Positions 12,095 through 23,790 of a stretch of DNA of 64,000 nucleotides are shown here, piece by piece (position 1 is the stretch's first letter; each line of letters begins with the position of its first letter). The notes beneath the pieces were generated by a model. That model was given only the letters and a program-made list of their open reading frames with translations, did no database searches and was not told the DNA's origin. This stretch comes from Saturnia japonica (lineage: Eukaryota; Arthropoda; Insecta; Lepidoptera; Saturniidae). The DNA lies in the NCBI GenBank assembly GCA_033032175.1, contig CM065318.1:17918001-17982000 (forward strand), read 5' to 3'. Both the position numbers and the translations under genes were made by a program.

Positions 12095-12345
12095 AGAAAG
12101 GTTTCCAGAGCTGCTTCGGGTAGAGAGGGTTCAAAGAGAGGTAGGGTACTGTAAAATTTCTTCGGAGATTTCTCTTTACTTGGGGCAATCCGCCTGGTGG
12201 AATACGAATACTTCCACCCTACAGAAGATTGCAGCCAAATGCCCTAGTTGTTCCTGCGTTGAGCAGGGTTCCCAGACTTTTTTGATTCTAGTGATACCTA
12301 TGATATTACAAGCGTCTTTGTTTTGATCTTACCGCCAGGCGGCCG
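12095..12345 (+). repeat. Family G dispersed repeat
   Basis: Contains GATTTCTCTTTACTTGGGGC, CGCCTGGTGGAATACGAATA, CCTACAGAAGATTGCAGCC and a late segment reading GCCGCTTGTTTCTATGCCAC. Copies of the same layout are at 39880-40090, 51720-51890 and 61140-61390. There is no coding capacity. The family is familiar from moth genomes but I cannot assign a class. Confidence 0.6.
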
Positions 12346-13480
12346 CTTGTTTCTATGCCACCTTTGTTGTTTAAAAAAAATAATTTATTGAAGCGTAATA
12401 TTAAAAAATAATTAAAACTTAAAAACGCTATCCAGAACACTTGTATTTGAGTTATTATACGCACCAAACGTCGACAGCTTTGACGTGATGGTTCTATAAA
12501 CAAGTTCGAATCCAAAAAGGGAACCCTAAAACATGTGGTTCTTTTGCAACGTCCATTCAGTGCACGGATCCTATACTGTATATTTGCTTTGTTTAAACTT
12601 TTTGATGCACTCTACGTGGTTTATTGTTTTTAATTCTATTGAAAGTGCACGGATTGCGAGGAAAAGCGTTACCCTTTATTTATTTTAGTCTTCGTTTTTC
12701 ACGTTTCTGTCTTTGATGAATCTCCTTCGAATAATTAAAATTAACAGAAAAGTGATACCTGAAATAGTTACTAATTTATCAGTTACATTCTTCTTTAAAT
12801 TCAACATTATTTAAGCGAATAGCAGAGGTTTAGAATATGAATGAGAAAACTTTGAGATACGGAATGGTGCTGTCTATCAAATTGCAAAAAGGCCAGAGTA
12901 GCACTGCCCCGAGCGAATCCAAAGTTCTCTAAAGCCTTTTCACGCTTTAACAGATATCAGGTATCAAGAGTCGCTAGGGTCTAACGGGACACGAAAGCCC
13001 TTTATGCACACCATGGATTTGAAAAGAAAAAATAACCAAGCATGTAATGGAATGCGAGGTACTAACTTATCAATATCGGGATAAATACTTCTGCAAACTA
13101 GGGTCTAGTATCTTTTTTATTATGTATATGATACATATTAGTTTATTTTATATCATCTTTTGCCATACTAATATAGATCTTGCAGGTAAACCCATAATTT
13201 TGTTCAAGAAATATGATCATCATAAATAGATTAAATAGGAGAAACTCATTAAACCCCAAATAGCCGCCCTGTTCAGGTAATGGATTATGTCGAATAACGA
13301 TAACTTCGCAACAATACGGGTTCTGCCGTACATCGAATATCATTTTTCATCGTGTCATAAAATCGATAAGACGATTTTTCCTTGTTATGTCATAGATTAA
13401 ACAGATTTGTAGATTTCCAATAAGGTAAAATTTACCTTTGATTTTTACACGGCAAGACTCAGATCTTTTTTAAGGAACAG
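12346..13480. other. Non-coding stretch
   Basis: No gene or clear element. Several short open frames are not supported by composition or similarity. Confidence 0.5.
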
Positions 13481-13640
13481 AGATCATGGTGCAGTGACGA
13501 GTCTTGAGGGACGCCTCATCGTAGGCTTGATCTCCAAAGACCACCACAGTGACCGGTACTGCGTTACTTGCATCTAGCAGCTTGTGATGGGTCTGCGCGC
13601 ACTACGTCATCCAGTGTGCGCTCAAACTCTTTATCCTCTA
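13481..13640 (-). repeat. Possible decayed LINE 3' end
   Basis: On the minus strand a segment reads roughly LDDVVRAD...RSLWWSLE, which resembles the RTE-clade ORF2 tail (W-x-DD-hydrophobic-V ... DRSLWRSL) seen clearly at 28041. The plus strand shares CAGTGACCGGTACTGCG with CAGTGACCGGTCCTGCG at about 28968. It is heavily frameshifted and short, so the assignment is tentative. Confidence 0.35.
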
Positions 13641-15649
13641 TATTTAGGGATGACTTGAATGATGAATTAGCAAACATGTTTACCATTCGTCTGGTATTGA
13701 GTGGTCGTTGCTGCCTGTAACTATTTAATCAACATTAACCAGAACTGTAGTAACTACTAAGATTCGATAATAATAAATTACCACTACTTAGTACTGAATT
13801 TAATAATTTAAGCTACAATTTTCAAGTCTGAACACAGAAGCATGAGCTTTTCAGCTTTGTGACGTTCATAAATGTGTCGGTGTTACTGCCGCAATGGAAT
13901 CTTAAACACTTATGAAGGATGATAATCCTTTTGGCAAATATTTATAGATTTATTAAAGCAACTAGAATATAAATACTATCCGCATCCAGGTTCCTACAAA
14001 GAACAAAATTCAAATATTATTACTATACATAGAGTAAAGGGTTTTCAGAGCAGTTGATAATGAGACGTTACTAGATAAAATACACATGTATATTGTACAT
14101 CTTTTATTTATTTCGTAGACAATACCAAAACAGCAGTAGATATAATTATTAAACATAGAAGAGAAAAGAAATTCAACTTTATCTTTAATTACGGCGTCTA
14201 CTCTATATAGAAAGTTTTAATCTCAATTCAGTGGACGATTACAACAGCTAGCCCTCGAAAATGTGTGGCCAGTGCAAATGGATTAAGCAATGATGGGTCA
14301 CTATACACCCTTACTACGAATTCCGATACGTTAACCAAACCGGTTTTGCCAATCATAGCTTTTTCTCTTTACCATATTTCATGTCAGAGGAGAAAAGCTG
14401 CCGTAGCTTTGTGAGATTCATTACAATAATTTTTAGCTGGATACCTCACGTTGAGTTTTGTAAATAATGGTTTTCACTAATTGGTGAAACATACATAAAA
14501 TCCTACTTCATCAGCTAATTTGAGGCCTATTTTCTTAATAGAATTGCTTATTTGTAACTACTAGCTTTTTAATAATATAATCTACTATGGACAATTACAA
14601 CATGGCAAATGAAAGATAGAATGGAAGATACGCCAAAGGAAAGAATTTTGTTTGCTGAAATCATTTCTATTTTTATTGTAAGTTCGTAACTCATTATCTA
14701 ATATGTTTTAATACATGGTTTACTATGAAGTGTTGTCCGAAATATCGACATAGGTAAAAAGTAACGTTTTATATATATCTTCTCATTCTAAAGTGCATCG
14801 CCTTTTTACAAGTGAGGATTTAGCTTTCAAGCTGGTATAAATTACATAAATGTATTTGTACTTTAAGTGGCAAATAGTAGTGGTGCAGAAAGAACCGCGT
14901 CCGGACTGAATCAATTTCTATGCAAATTCTATTGGGTTTTTAGTCTAACGTTCTGCGGGGTTTATGGCTTTATGGGTGACTGTGGACGGTACGGAACCAT
15001 TGTCGTTTTTTAAGCTTTTTGGTACGGAATGCGAGATTGTGTTGTCTCGCATTTCGGTTTGATGATACCATGTGCATATTTAGTCGTTTTATACAATAAA
15101 TCAATACTATTTTGTTATTCTTTTAGTTTTTATTATTTTATTCTAGATATTTTCCGATATTATTATCATTATTTCTAATAAAGCGGTGAATCTTATGTAG
15201 AGAATATTAAGCAAACGTAATTATACTTTATTTCTAATTCTATATCTTATTAATTTCCAATACGGCAAACAATAAAACATTTCCGCATTCAATACCGAAA
15301 AGGCTACTTTCAGATGTACTGCAGGAGATTAACAAATTAGATTTCGTAAAAGTAATACAATTATATATAGTTAGGTTGGAAAAAGGATGTGAAATGGACA
15401 AAGGAAGAAAATATGTGTGAAAAGGTAAATAAAATGCTATTGTATATATAGCTATGTGCTAAATTATATATCGATTAGGAAATATATTGATATATGGGAT
15501 AGTAAACACAAAGAACCTGAAAAAAGGGTAAGAGGTTTTCATCTTGCGATACAATAATTATAAATTAAATATTAATGAATCTATCACCTCATCATTCTTA
15601 TAAACGAATATATATATCAATACTAATGTTCGTTTAGTAATATATTATC
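13641..15649. other. Non-coding stretch with one perfect hairpin
   Basis: Mostly AT-rich and featureless. A hairpin at 15028-15053 is listed separately. No gene recognised. Confidence 0.5.
15028..15053. repeat. Perfect 9-bp hairpin
   Basis: AATGCGAGA (15028-15036) pairs perfectly with TCTCGCATT (15045-15053) across an 8-base loop. It is GC-richer than its surroundings. The role is unknown. Confidence 0.7.
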
Positions 15650-15847
15650 GAGTTACTGTCCGACCACATCGGTGCAGTCTATTCGATTGCAAGCATCGAA
15701 ACCGCAAAATTAATTAACAAAGCCCCATCACACGACACCTACGGGCAAATTGTGACCAGTTCATGCACATCCGATATTACACCGCAAACTGTGGTTCCTA
15801 TAGCCGAGCTCACCACTGCAACATTAGCAATATTACAACACACTTAA
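15650..15847 (+). pseudogene. Unassigned 66-codon open segment without a start codon
   Basis: From GAG at 15650 to TAA at 15845-15847 the frame is open for 65 sense codons, in a patch that is clearly less AT-rich than its flanks. The peptide is low in K, N and F and rich in T, A, I and S (for example ASIETAKLINKAPSHDTYG). The frame upstream is closed by a TAA a few codons earlier and there is no ATG. It could be a host exon, a scrap of a retroelement gag-like region, or chance. I do not recognise a domain. Confidence 0.3.
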
Positions 15848-16076
15848 CTCTCTTAAATATAGACCGGATCGGTTTAAAACTATAATAAAGTTTTCAAAAA
15901 TATCTTCAGACAATTACTCTGACTCCTTGTAATCAGTAAAACAAAGTATAATTACTACAACTTAGTTGAAAGTTGTTCTTATCATTCACGATTAGATTTG
16001 CTTTTTTTAATTGTTTTTGCTGTATTATCACGTAAATACTATTATTATTATTATATTTGGTAAGACACACTAGCAG

Positions 16077-17357
16077 CTAATTAGCTGATGCGTGCGTATC
16101 AAATAGCTTGGAGATATCTTCCTTGTTCAATCTGCTCTTAAAGGAGGTTATGGTAGGAGCCATCACAACTTTTTCTGGAAGTTTGTTCCATGCTGTGACC
16201 ACTCTGTTAGGCAAGAACTGCTTCATTGGGTTTCTTTTTGCTGGGAATTCCCAAAGTTTCAAAGGATGACCTCGTAGGTGTTTATTTTCATTTGACTTAA
16301 ACATATCTTTAAGGCTGGGCACATCGTAATAATTAGTGAGGATTTTATAAGTTTCGATTAACCTGCCCCTTTGTCTACGGTGTTCTAGTGTGGTAAGGCC
16401 AAGGTTTATGAGGCGCTGTTCATAGGGTAAGTTACGCATTGCATACACCATCTTAGTAGCCCTTCTCTGTACATTTTCAATGAGCTTAATGTCTTTTTTG
16501 AAGTAGGGATCCCAGATAATATAAGCATGTTCAAGAAGTGGTCTAATATAGGTCTTGTATAACTTTATAAAAGTTTTAGCTGTTAGGAATTTAAATGCCT
16601 TGCGAATGATATAAAGGATCGAATTAGTTTTCTTCACAACCCCAAGCACATGAGTTCCCCATTTAAGATCTTTGGATACTGTAACTCCCAAGTCCCTTTG
16701 TGTTTCAACTGCGGTTAATTGTTCACCACCAAGATAGTATATCTGACAAGGATTATTACTACCAATGTGTAGCACGGAGCACTTATTCACATTTAAAGTT
16801 AGAAGCCAGTCATGAGTCCACTTAAAAATCGCATTAAGGTCATTCTGTATAGCTCGCCAGTTGCTTCGAGGGTTAGCAAAAAATTTAGTATCATCAGCAA
16901 AAAGCGAAAAAGGTAGTTGCAGAGTACTTTTCAAGTCTGAGAGGAACAAGATAAAGAGCAATGGACCAAGCACCGAACCTTGAGGAACGCCACTGAGGAC
17001 ACTTCGCGGATCGGACATGACTTCGCCAATGCGCACCCGAAACGTTCTACCAGAAAGGAAGTCGCATATCCAGGCTAAAATGCTTCCACGTATGCCAAGG
17101 TGTTCCAATTTATGTATGAGGCGTTTCAGAGGAACACGGTCAAATGCCTTCTCATAATCCAAGTAAATGATATCCGTTGGCTGTCCATTACTATGGTTCC
17201 GTGTCCACTCGTTTAAGCAATTTACTAAATTGGTTGTAACAGATCGTTTTGGGATGAAACCATGCTGCTCATCCAGGGTAATCTTTTCATGTATTAGAAA
17301 TTCTCTTATGTGGCAAGCTATCATCATCTCCATGGTTTTGCACAATACACTGGTCAA
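16077..17357 (-). pseudogene. LINE ORF2, part 2: reverse transcriptase catalytic core and C-terminus
   Basis: Continuation of ORF2 after the frame break, 426 codons with no further stop. Reverse-transcriptase motifs are in order: IIYLDYEKAFDRV (motif A, catalytic Asp67), SGVPQGSVLGPLLF (motif B, 122-135) and FADDTKF (motif C, Asp155 and Asp156). The thumb and connection regions follow, then the C-terminal block typical of CR1/Jockey-like elements (RGRLIETYKILTNYY, LRGHPLKLW, NRVVTAWNKLP, SFKSRLNK). All catalytic residues are present. As it stands this part cannot be expressed as one protein with part 1 unless the break is bypassed. It ends at 16077, followed by a short 3' UTR. Confidence 0.88.
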
Positions 17358-17359
17358 AC

Positions 17360-18907
17360 TTATGGCCTATAGTTGACGGGCAGTAATTTATTTCCTTTTT
17401 TATAAATCGGTACTACATTTGCCGTTTTCCAGTCAGCTGGCACTATTCCATCCTTCAGAGATTTGTTCATCATTTTCGCTATTTCGTCGCTTAGAGCTCC
17501 TGAGCATTTTTTCAATACCACTGAGGGTATGTCGTCTGGCCCTGATGCTGTAGTATCACTGAAGCTAGATAACTTCTTTCTTACTAAGTCTCCAGTAATA
17601 CTTAAGTCTTGAATAGCGTTTATGACTCTAGGAACGTTGATATTTGGCATCGGTCCATCAGGCTCGTTGACAAAGTTCAATTTAAACTGATCAGCGAAGG
17701 CTTCGGCAATTAGTTCAGGCTTCATAACAAGTTCATTTGAGACATTTTTTATTACGTTAGGGATGCAGATTTTAGAGTTCAGTTGTTTTCTTATGTAACT
17801 GTAAAAAGCCTTAGGACCTGAGTCTATAATAGTTGATTCGAAAGTGGTTCTTCTGTTTCTAGATAGACTAATAATTTTGTTATTGACCTTTCTATATTCT
17901 TTATATGAGTGTTCATTTTGATCAATTCTATAATTATTCCACAGTACTTTTTTCAGTTTAGTTAACTTGACTATATCTTTGTTAATCCAGGGTTTGTTGG
18001 TGCAATGTTTATTATATATTTTCTTTTTTGGTATAAAATTATCTACTGCGTAAAGGAATTGGTTTTTAAAAGTGAACCACACATCGTCTACAGATTCTTC
18101 TACTATATTCAAATTATTTGCAAAATACAGAGATAATTTATCGTAGTCTGCTTTGAAATAGTCATATTGAATGGTATTTCGATTTTCATTAGTTTTAGTG
18201 CTGGTACTGATTACTTGCATTGTAGCAGTGATAACAAAATGATCACTTTTACCTATTGGAGGGTGATATTCAATATCACATATTAATGAGTCATCATTGC
18301 ATAATATAAGGTCCAAAAGTGACTCTTCTTGGTTTCGTTTCCTGGTAATTTGCGTTATAAGTTGGTTTAAGTTGCTGTTCGAATACATACTAACAAAATT
18401 TTCGCAGAGACTGCCATAACCATGAGTTTTGTAAAGAGGCCATTTTATCATTGGTAAGTTAAAATCTCCTGCAATGACTACAGTATTTTCAGATGCAGCT
18501 TTTCCAATGGTATTAAAAAGAATCTCATCCAATTCAGAAAGAGACCCTGAGGGCGGCCTGTATACACAAGCCATAAGTAAGGTAAGTTCTCTGTATTGAA
18601 TATCAAGCCATAGTGCTTCGACCATATTATTTTGATATGTGCTATTAACTTTAGATATAATAGTTGATCCATTTATTATATTAGCAACATATATAGCTAC
18701 ACCTCCACATTTTTTACTATCTCTGTCTAAGCGATATAGTATGTAACCAGGTATGTTAATAATACTGTTTGGTATTGAGGAGTGTAAATGTGTTTCGGTT
18801 ACTAGAATAAAAGCAGGCTTATAGCTGTTAACCTCAAGAAGAAATAAATCGAATTTAGCCGTTAGGGATGCCAGGTTTGTATAAAAAAGGAGCAGTTCAG
18901 AGACCAC
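17360..18907 (-). pseudogene. LINE ORF2, part 1: AP-like endonuclease and start of reverse transcriptase
   Basis: This is the 5' part of ORF2, open for 515 codons from a non-ATG codon (GTG at 18907). The frame is actually open further back, through the ORF1 stop. The endonuclease of the exonuclease-endonuclease-phosphatase fold is complete: TETHL with catalytic Glu38, GDFN at 147-150, LLDLIL at 198-203 and SDH at 221-223. It nicks the target DNA to prime reverse transcription. A basic linker follows, then the first reverse-transcriptase blocks (KLSSFSDTTASGPDDIPSVV, VPIYKKGNK, NYRP). The frame ends at a TAA at 17362-17360 inside the conserved NYRPISL motif, where one base appears to be missing in the proline codon. 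The rest of the enzyme continues in another frame. Confidence 0.88.
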
Positions 18908-18915
18908 AACACTGT

Positions 18916-19632
18916 TTAGTTTTTTGTGATACTCACAATCCTGGGAACTTTGTTTATATATTTAATGGTCAGGTCTTTCTCACCTTTCTCAACCCTCTCA
19001 GCCAACTCGTCACGAAGTGTCTTAAGTTGGTCTCTTTGATAGGGCGTCATATCCGACTGAGCGCTGATTGTTTTAGGTAGTTTACTTTTATTCTTCAGAA
19101 CATTAATAGCACCATGTTTATTAGCTAGTACCACCTTGAGTGGACGAGGCTTACCATTGTTGGATGAAGGTTTACCTAAGCGAAACGTGGAAACTATCTC
19201 TGGTTCTTGTATAAGGAGTGGAGTCAATGTATTAGTTACTGAGAGTTTATCGTGTTGCTTTCTGTCTACCGAGGAAGTCGAACTAGACTCTGATAATCCA
19301 TACATGATAACATTGCGGCTACGATTATTGCGATCCTCAATTTCATTAATCACCATGTCCAGGTTTATAGCATTTGAGCGTTGTTTACTGAGCTCTTGCA
19401 CTTGATGTTGGAGTTCGGTGACCAACTTGCGTAACTCTGGTACCTGTCTCAATCCTTCCTCACATTCATCACACAAGTACGATAGCTTAGGATTTTGCAG
19501 ACCAAACACACGTAGTTCAGTTGCAGTTAATCCACTACACTTGACACATACTGCCCTCCTGCAGCCTTTGCATGTTATTTTAGAATTCTTATCATCTTGA
19601 ATTTGTACATCACACTTAAAGCATTGAGCCAT
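18916..19632 (-). CDS. LINE ORF1 protein: zinc finger, coiled coil and RNA-binding region
   Basis: ORF1 encodes 238 residues from ATG at 19632 to TAA at 18918-18916. The N-terminus has eight regularly spaced cysteines (C4, C7, C21, C24, C29, C32, C54, C57), a PHD-like pattern with Cys where the canonical His would be. A heptad-like helix follows at about residues 64-85. The C-terminal half (about 125-235) has a region typical of LINE ORF1 proteins, with FRLGKP, RPLKVVLANK, the TPYQRDQLKTLRDEL helix and LTIKYINKVPRIV. ORF1 proteins of this kind bind the element's RNA and form the particle used for target-primed reverse transcription. The frame has no internal break, so it could still be translated. 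Its last codons form a slippery heptamer directly before the stop (listed separately), and ORF2 follows in the -1 frame. Confidence 0.9.
   Translation of the reverse strand: MAQCFKCDVQIQDDKNSKITCKGCRRAVCVKCSGLTATELRVFGLQNPKLSYLCDECEEGLRQVPELRKLVTELQHQVQELSKQRSNAINLDMVINEIEDRNNRSRNVIMYGLSESSSTSSVDRKQHDKLSVTNTLTPLLIQEPEIVSTFRLGKPSSNNGKPRPLKVVLANKHGAINVLKNKSKLPKTISAQSDMTPYQRDQLKTLRDELAERVEKGEKDLTIKYINKVPRIVSITKN
18919..18925 (-). promoter_or_regulatory. Candidate -1 ribosomal frameshift heptamer (A AAA AAC) before the ORF1 stop
   Basis: Read on the minus strand, ORF1 ends ACA AAA AAC TAA, so its zero-frame codons form the exact X XXY YYZ pattern A AAA AAC immediately before the stop. A one-base backward slip moves ribosomes into the frame of ORF2. 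ORF2 has no ATG between the upstream in-frame stop and the start of its endonuclease domain, which fits a fused ORF1-ORF2 product. A, AAA, AAC is a well-known retroviral-type slip site. I see no strong downstream stem: only a 4-bp CAGT/ACTG pairing about 16 bases apart. Confidence 0.65.
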
Positions 19633-19640
19633 GATTTATT

Positions 19641-22600
19641 CAATTACTTCCACACTTTATAACTTTTTATAGCAGAGGTAACACTGAACCGCTAATCAGC
19701 TAGAAGGCAGTGTTAATTTGACAGAGGACACAAAAGTCAAAATTGATTTAAGTTGTCAACTTGACAGAAACACGGCACGATAATTTAATTAGAAGTTGAG
19801 GGTATTAGAAAATAAAGTTTCCTTAATTTAAAAACCTTCTTAGCCCTAGACTTATCAGTAGTTTATCAAATGTTTTTAGATCACAACGAATAACAAACAC
19901 TTATCTCCAATATATACGTACAAACTATTTATCAAATTTTCAGTTTCTGAGTTGTAATGGAATCAAATTTGGTCTACCCAAAAACAGTGAAGTTGACTAC
20001 TACTATTACTGCTGCATAATTCTAGGGAGCGGTCAAATTGTGTTGACATACTTGTCAAATAAACTTAGTACAGTTTTTTTTGTAGGACTTGGCACTTGAC
20101 TGCATTCTTACTTGATGTTAGATAACGATTTAGTCTAAGATGATATGAGCTGCTGAAACAAACCTGTTACCTGCGATTTTCATATTGAGTGTAGTAGCGT
20201 AGCGTAGCGTAAGCGTGCAATAGAATTTAGTTCTTCTATCATGCAAAAATTAATAAATATATTATATCTTTTAGATTTAAAATGTGGATAACACAGTCAA
20301 CATTTTTATTAATCGTGTGTACTAGTATTTGAACCAAAAGCGCCAATAACACTTATAATTGGAAATGTGATCGAAAATGTCGTTAAATCTATAACTGGAA
20401 TTGGCTCTGAACTGCTAACGCCGGAATGGAACTGTGCTAGATTTGCTACTTAGGTATGCTAGCTTGATTGACGTGCGTTAAAACTGCTCCATCTCCATAC
20501 TAAGTTAGTATTACAGTGTTTTTCTAACTGAAAACTGAAGATGATCTTAGAATAAAAAACCACGTTATTTAGAGAATGGTGGATGGGCATTTATTAGAGC
20601 TCGCCTCACTGGCTCTTATAATCTTGTTGAAAATCTATCATCAGGTAATTAAGTGCATGTTTCGGCAGCTGTACCTGAGAGTTGTATAAAACCTATTTAA
20701 GATCCCACTGCAAAAGCACTATCACCATACCTATTCCTGCCGCAAAGCAGTTGTACTTACGTTATTATGATCAAGTCTCAAAGGTATGGTTGCTAACACG
20801 CCCTATTTGCTTGCCTGCCGTGCTCTACAAGCACTTCTAACTTAAGTACTAAGGAAAGAATAATCTTTTTTAGCTGATTTTAGAGACTTTGGTTCTATTT
20901 TAAGGTTGCTCGTAGAGAGGCTGCGATACTTAGCATAAAGTGGATTGTATATCTATTTGATATTTTCGTTCACAAAAAAAACCTTACGAGGCTAATCGTG
21001 TTTATATCTTCAAAAAATTGTGATTTTAGGCATATTTTTGCTTAAATAATACAAAAAATAATATCTAGCGAGTAATATCTATAAAAGTCTAGACACAAAT
21101 TTCATAAAACCATTTTATACTCTTTACACTTGTATATTAGTAGATGGAGCTGTACTTGAGACAAGAAAGTTTTGCTTCGGTCGTATTGTTTCAAAGATAA
21201 AAAGCTCGAATAATAAAAATATACACCAAATTACAACAATACGAACACACAAAAGTGGTGGCGCAATAAAAAGTAAACGAGCAAGTCGGAAATGTCTCCT
21301 CGGAAACCGGCGCTTGCATTCAGAGAGGCGAGCTCGACAAAATATGACAGCCGTTACGCCAACGACCGACTCACGTCTACACTAACTTCTCTATGTATCG
21401 AGATTGTTGGGAAATTATTCGATTTTATCGTTGCTGCCGAATGTTTATTTATTGATCTGGTAACACTTATGAAAAATATAATCAGGGGATCTTTTTTTTA
21501 TTTGCATTAAAAACTAGGTTAATTAAAAGCCTGAATATAATGAATCCAACAAGTTCAATTGCTACAATAGGAACAAAAGTTCTATGATGGTTCTCATTGG
21601 AAATCTTTATTAAAGAAAATAGGTAATGCAGATATTTACATAATTTTTTTTTCTTGTATAAATCTTTGTTTCTTCGCCTTTTCCCTTAATTTCTAATATT
21701 AGTATATAGATTTGGTTCTAAATGGCACACAGCCAGTTAAAGCGATGCCAAAAAAATTTTAAATAACCTTACAATCGCTTATGATTCTCTAAAATGATAA
21801 TTGAATATTATATTTTACGCGTTTTAATACCCGTTATAGGTAAAAGGATTTCTTAAATAAAAAGGATAAAAAAATTCATGTGACTTTCTTTCTTTCTTCT
21901 TCTATTATCGTTGTGCAACATTGCAGTTTTGTTTGACGAAGCAAAAGGTTGTTTTTAAAGCAATCCAACTAATTTCGCACCATAAATCAGCTCAAGCAGT
22001 ACTCATCTAGTTATAACGGAGTGTTCATCTTCTTTTAAATAGAGAATTTGTTTTTATTATACTTGTCTTGTGTCACAATAATGTGACACCTAAATGTAAG
22101 TTACTGTAATGGTGTTGAGTTTTGAAACGGTACTACCGGGCTTCCAGAATTTAAATGTGCTAGCGACATACTACACTATCTTGTAACTTTTTATTATAAT
22201 GCTGCTATCATTTAAAATTTGTAGTGTTGCAACATTTATTTTGATGGTTAACTTTTATGCAAATTGGTCTTCGTTAGACTTTATACCATATAATACTACC
22301 ATTATTTCATTCTTGGTGCGAGATTTTTTCTTCATATGTAATGATTTGGTACAAAAACGTTGTCACATTTATCCATTTAAATAAAGATCTAATACTGTTC
22401 CTTGTTGAGTGCATCATTTGAGAATGGCTTGTCCCTTTTGGCTATTTTTTCTTTTAAAATGTTCGCAATATTCTAAACTAAATAATTATTATAAACTAAA
22501 TATATTATTATAACAAAAAGGAAGCTGCGAGGCCAGCTAGTCATTAAATAAATTATAAGCTAAAAAAAAATTAATAGTGGTAATCAAAACCTTTGCTGAT

Positions 22601-23685
22601 TTTTTTTTTTCGAAAAACACGTTTTTTTAAGGTGCACGGTACCGTCTAATAGTATTTTCGAATATATATTTATATGTATATTATATATATAAATGCCATG
22701 TAAATAATAGATAACTAACAAAGTCTTTGCGAGAAAAGGCTGTTTTAGAGATTATTTTCGACAAAAGCGGCAATTTTTTTTTACGTGCAACAAAATTTTG
22801 TGTCTATATTTACCCTGAAAATACACTGAACAACATTTCACTTCTGAGTTTTTTAATGTTTACTGTTTCTTTCATTTATGTGAAAAAGTCTAAAGAAACT
22901 ATCATTTTTCCGGTTTTTGAAGTTTTAAATTTTAGGCGCAGTTACCTTACCAGTTAATTTTTTTTAATATTTTTGAGACAAACCAAGATATCAGAGCGTG
23001 GGTAAGACCAAGAGACACACCGTACGGTAGACTTTATGACAAAGTGGACACATAAATTGTACGGCAGCGATATATTAAAAGGTGTTTTACATCAATAAAT
23101 AATAATTATTATATGTAAATAAAAGCATTGTAAGTGTATAATTATTCCAAGGAGAAAAAGTTTAGCATTTTTGTGAGAGATCCGACAAGCCGGCAGTGGA
23201 ATGTATTACACTAATAATATAATTTAATTGTTCTCCACAAAATTTCCATGAACATAATATTATTCATCTCTATGCCATAAATTATTTATGAAGAAGCCGA
23301 CTTAAAATCTGGTAGGCGCCTTATCAATTTCCCAGCAAACTTTAATACTTTCACCAACTTTATGCTAATAGTCAGATAGCTGAAACTTTAACCCAGTACA
23401 GGTATGCATTATGATTATGTTGATAACGGTCAAAAAGCCCACCTCTATGAGAATAAATTTAGATATTTCTACCAACAAACTTTTACATTTTTTATGTAGC
23501 CGTTCATAGGAAGGTTTTATTAAGCACGGGTAGAAGTAATATCAATTATTAGTCGTACCTTTATTTATTAAATAGGTTTTAAATCTAATCAGCCTACAAT
23601 GTCTATCTCTTCTAGATATTTGAATTAACGTGAAATCTACTGTAAATATGATCATGAGAAAGTTTTGCTTGATGTAACACGTTGC
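19641..23685. other. Non-coding stretch
   Basis: The first 100-200 bases probably include the CR1 element's 5' UTR. Beyond that I see no gene. Minor items are a short GTAGC repeat near 20187-20212; a GC-richer patch at about 21285-21400 with an incidental 72-codon frame; the last bases of a family B copy at 22519-22541 (GCGAGGCCAGCTAGTC); and poly(T)/poly(A) runs near 22565-22630. Confidence 0.45.
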
Positions 23686-23790
23686 CCATCTTTTTAAGGA
23701 TGTTCAGTTATAACTTTTTCGTTTATGAGCCGATTTAGATGATCCTTTTTTTGGATTGGAAATTCCTCAAAGGTGTTCCAAAGGCATTGG
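23686..23790 (+). repeat. Family F dispersed repeat fragment
   Basis: Contains AAGGATGTTCAGTTATAACT, ATGAGCCGATTTAGATGATC and AATTCCTCAAAGGTGTTCC. Related blocks occur at 34650-34985, 35700-35770, 45940-46110 and 62500-62640, in either orientation. Confidence 0.6.

Larger units (their letters stand above)
16039..19640 (-). mobile_element. CR1-type non-LTR retrotransposon, nearly full length
   Basis: On the minus strand this element has a 238-codon ORF1 (zinc finger plus nucleic-acid-binding region) followed by ORF2 with an AP-like endonuclease and a reverse transcriptase, then a short 3' UTR ending in a (TAA)n-like tail at about 16054-16039. The domain order, the GVPQGSVLGPLLF and FADDTKF motifs, and the lack of an RNase H domain fit the CR1/L2/Daphne group; the exact clade needs a tree. 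The 5' boundary lies beyond the ORF1 ATG at 19632 and cannot be placed. The only obvious lesion in the coding part is one frame break in ORF2. No target-site duplication was identified by eye. Confidence 0.9.

Noticed and set aside
15028..15053. microRNA precursor
   Set aside because: The stem is only 9 bp, too short for a microRNA hairpin.
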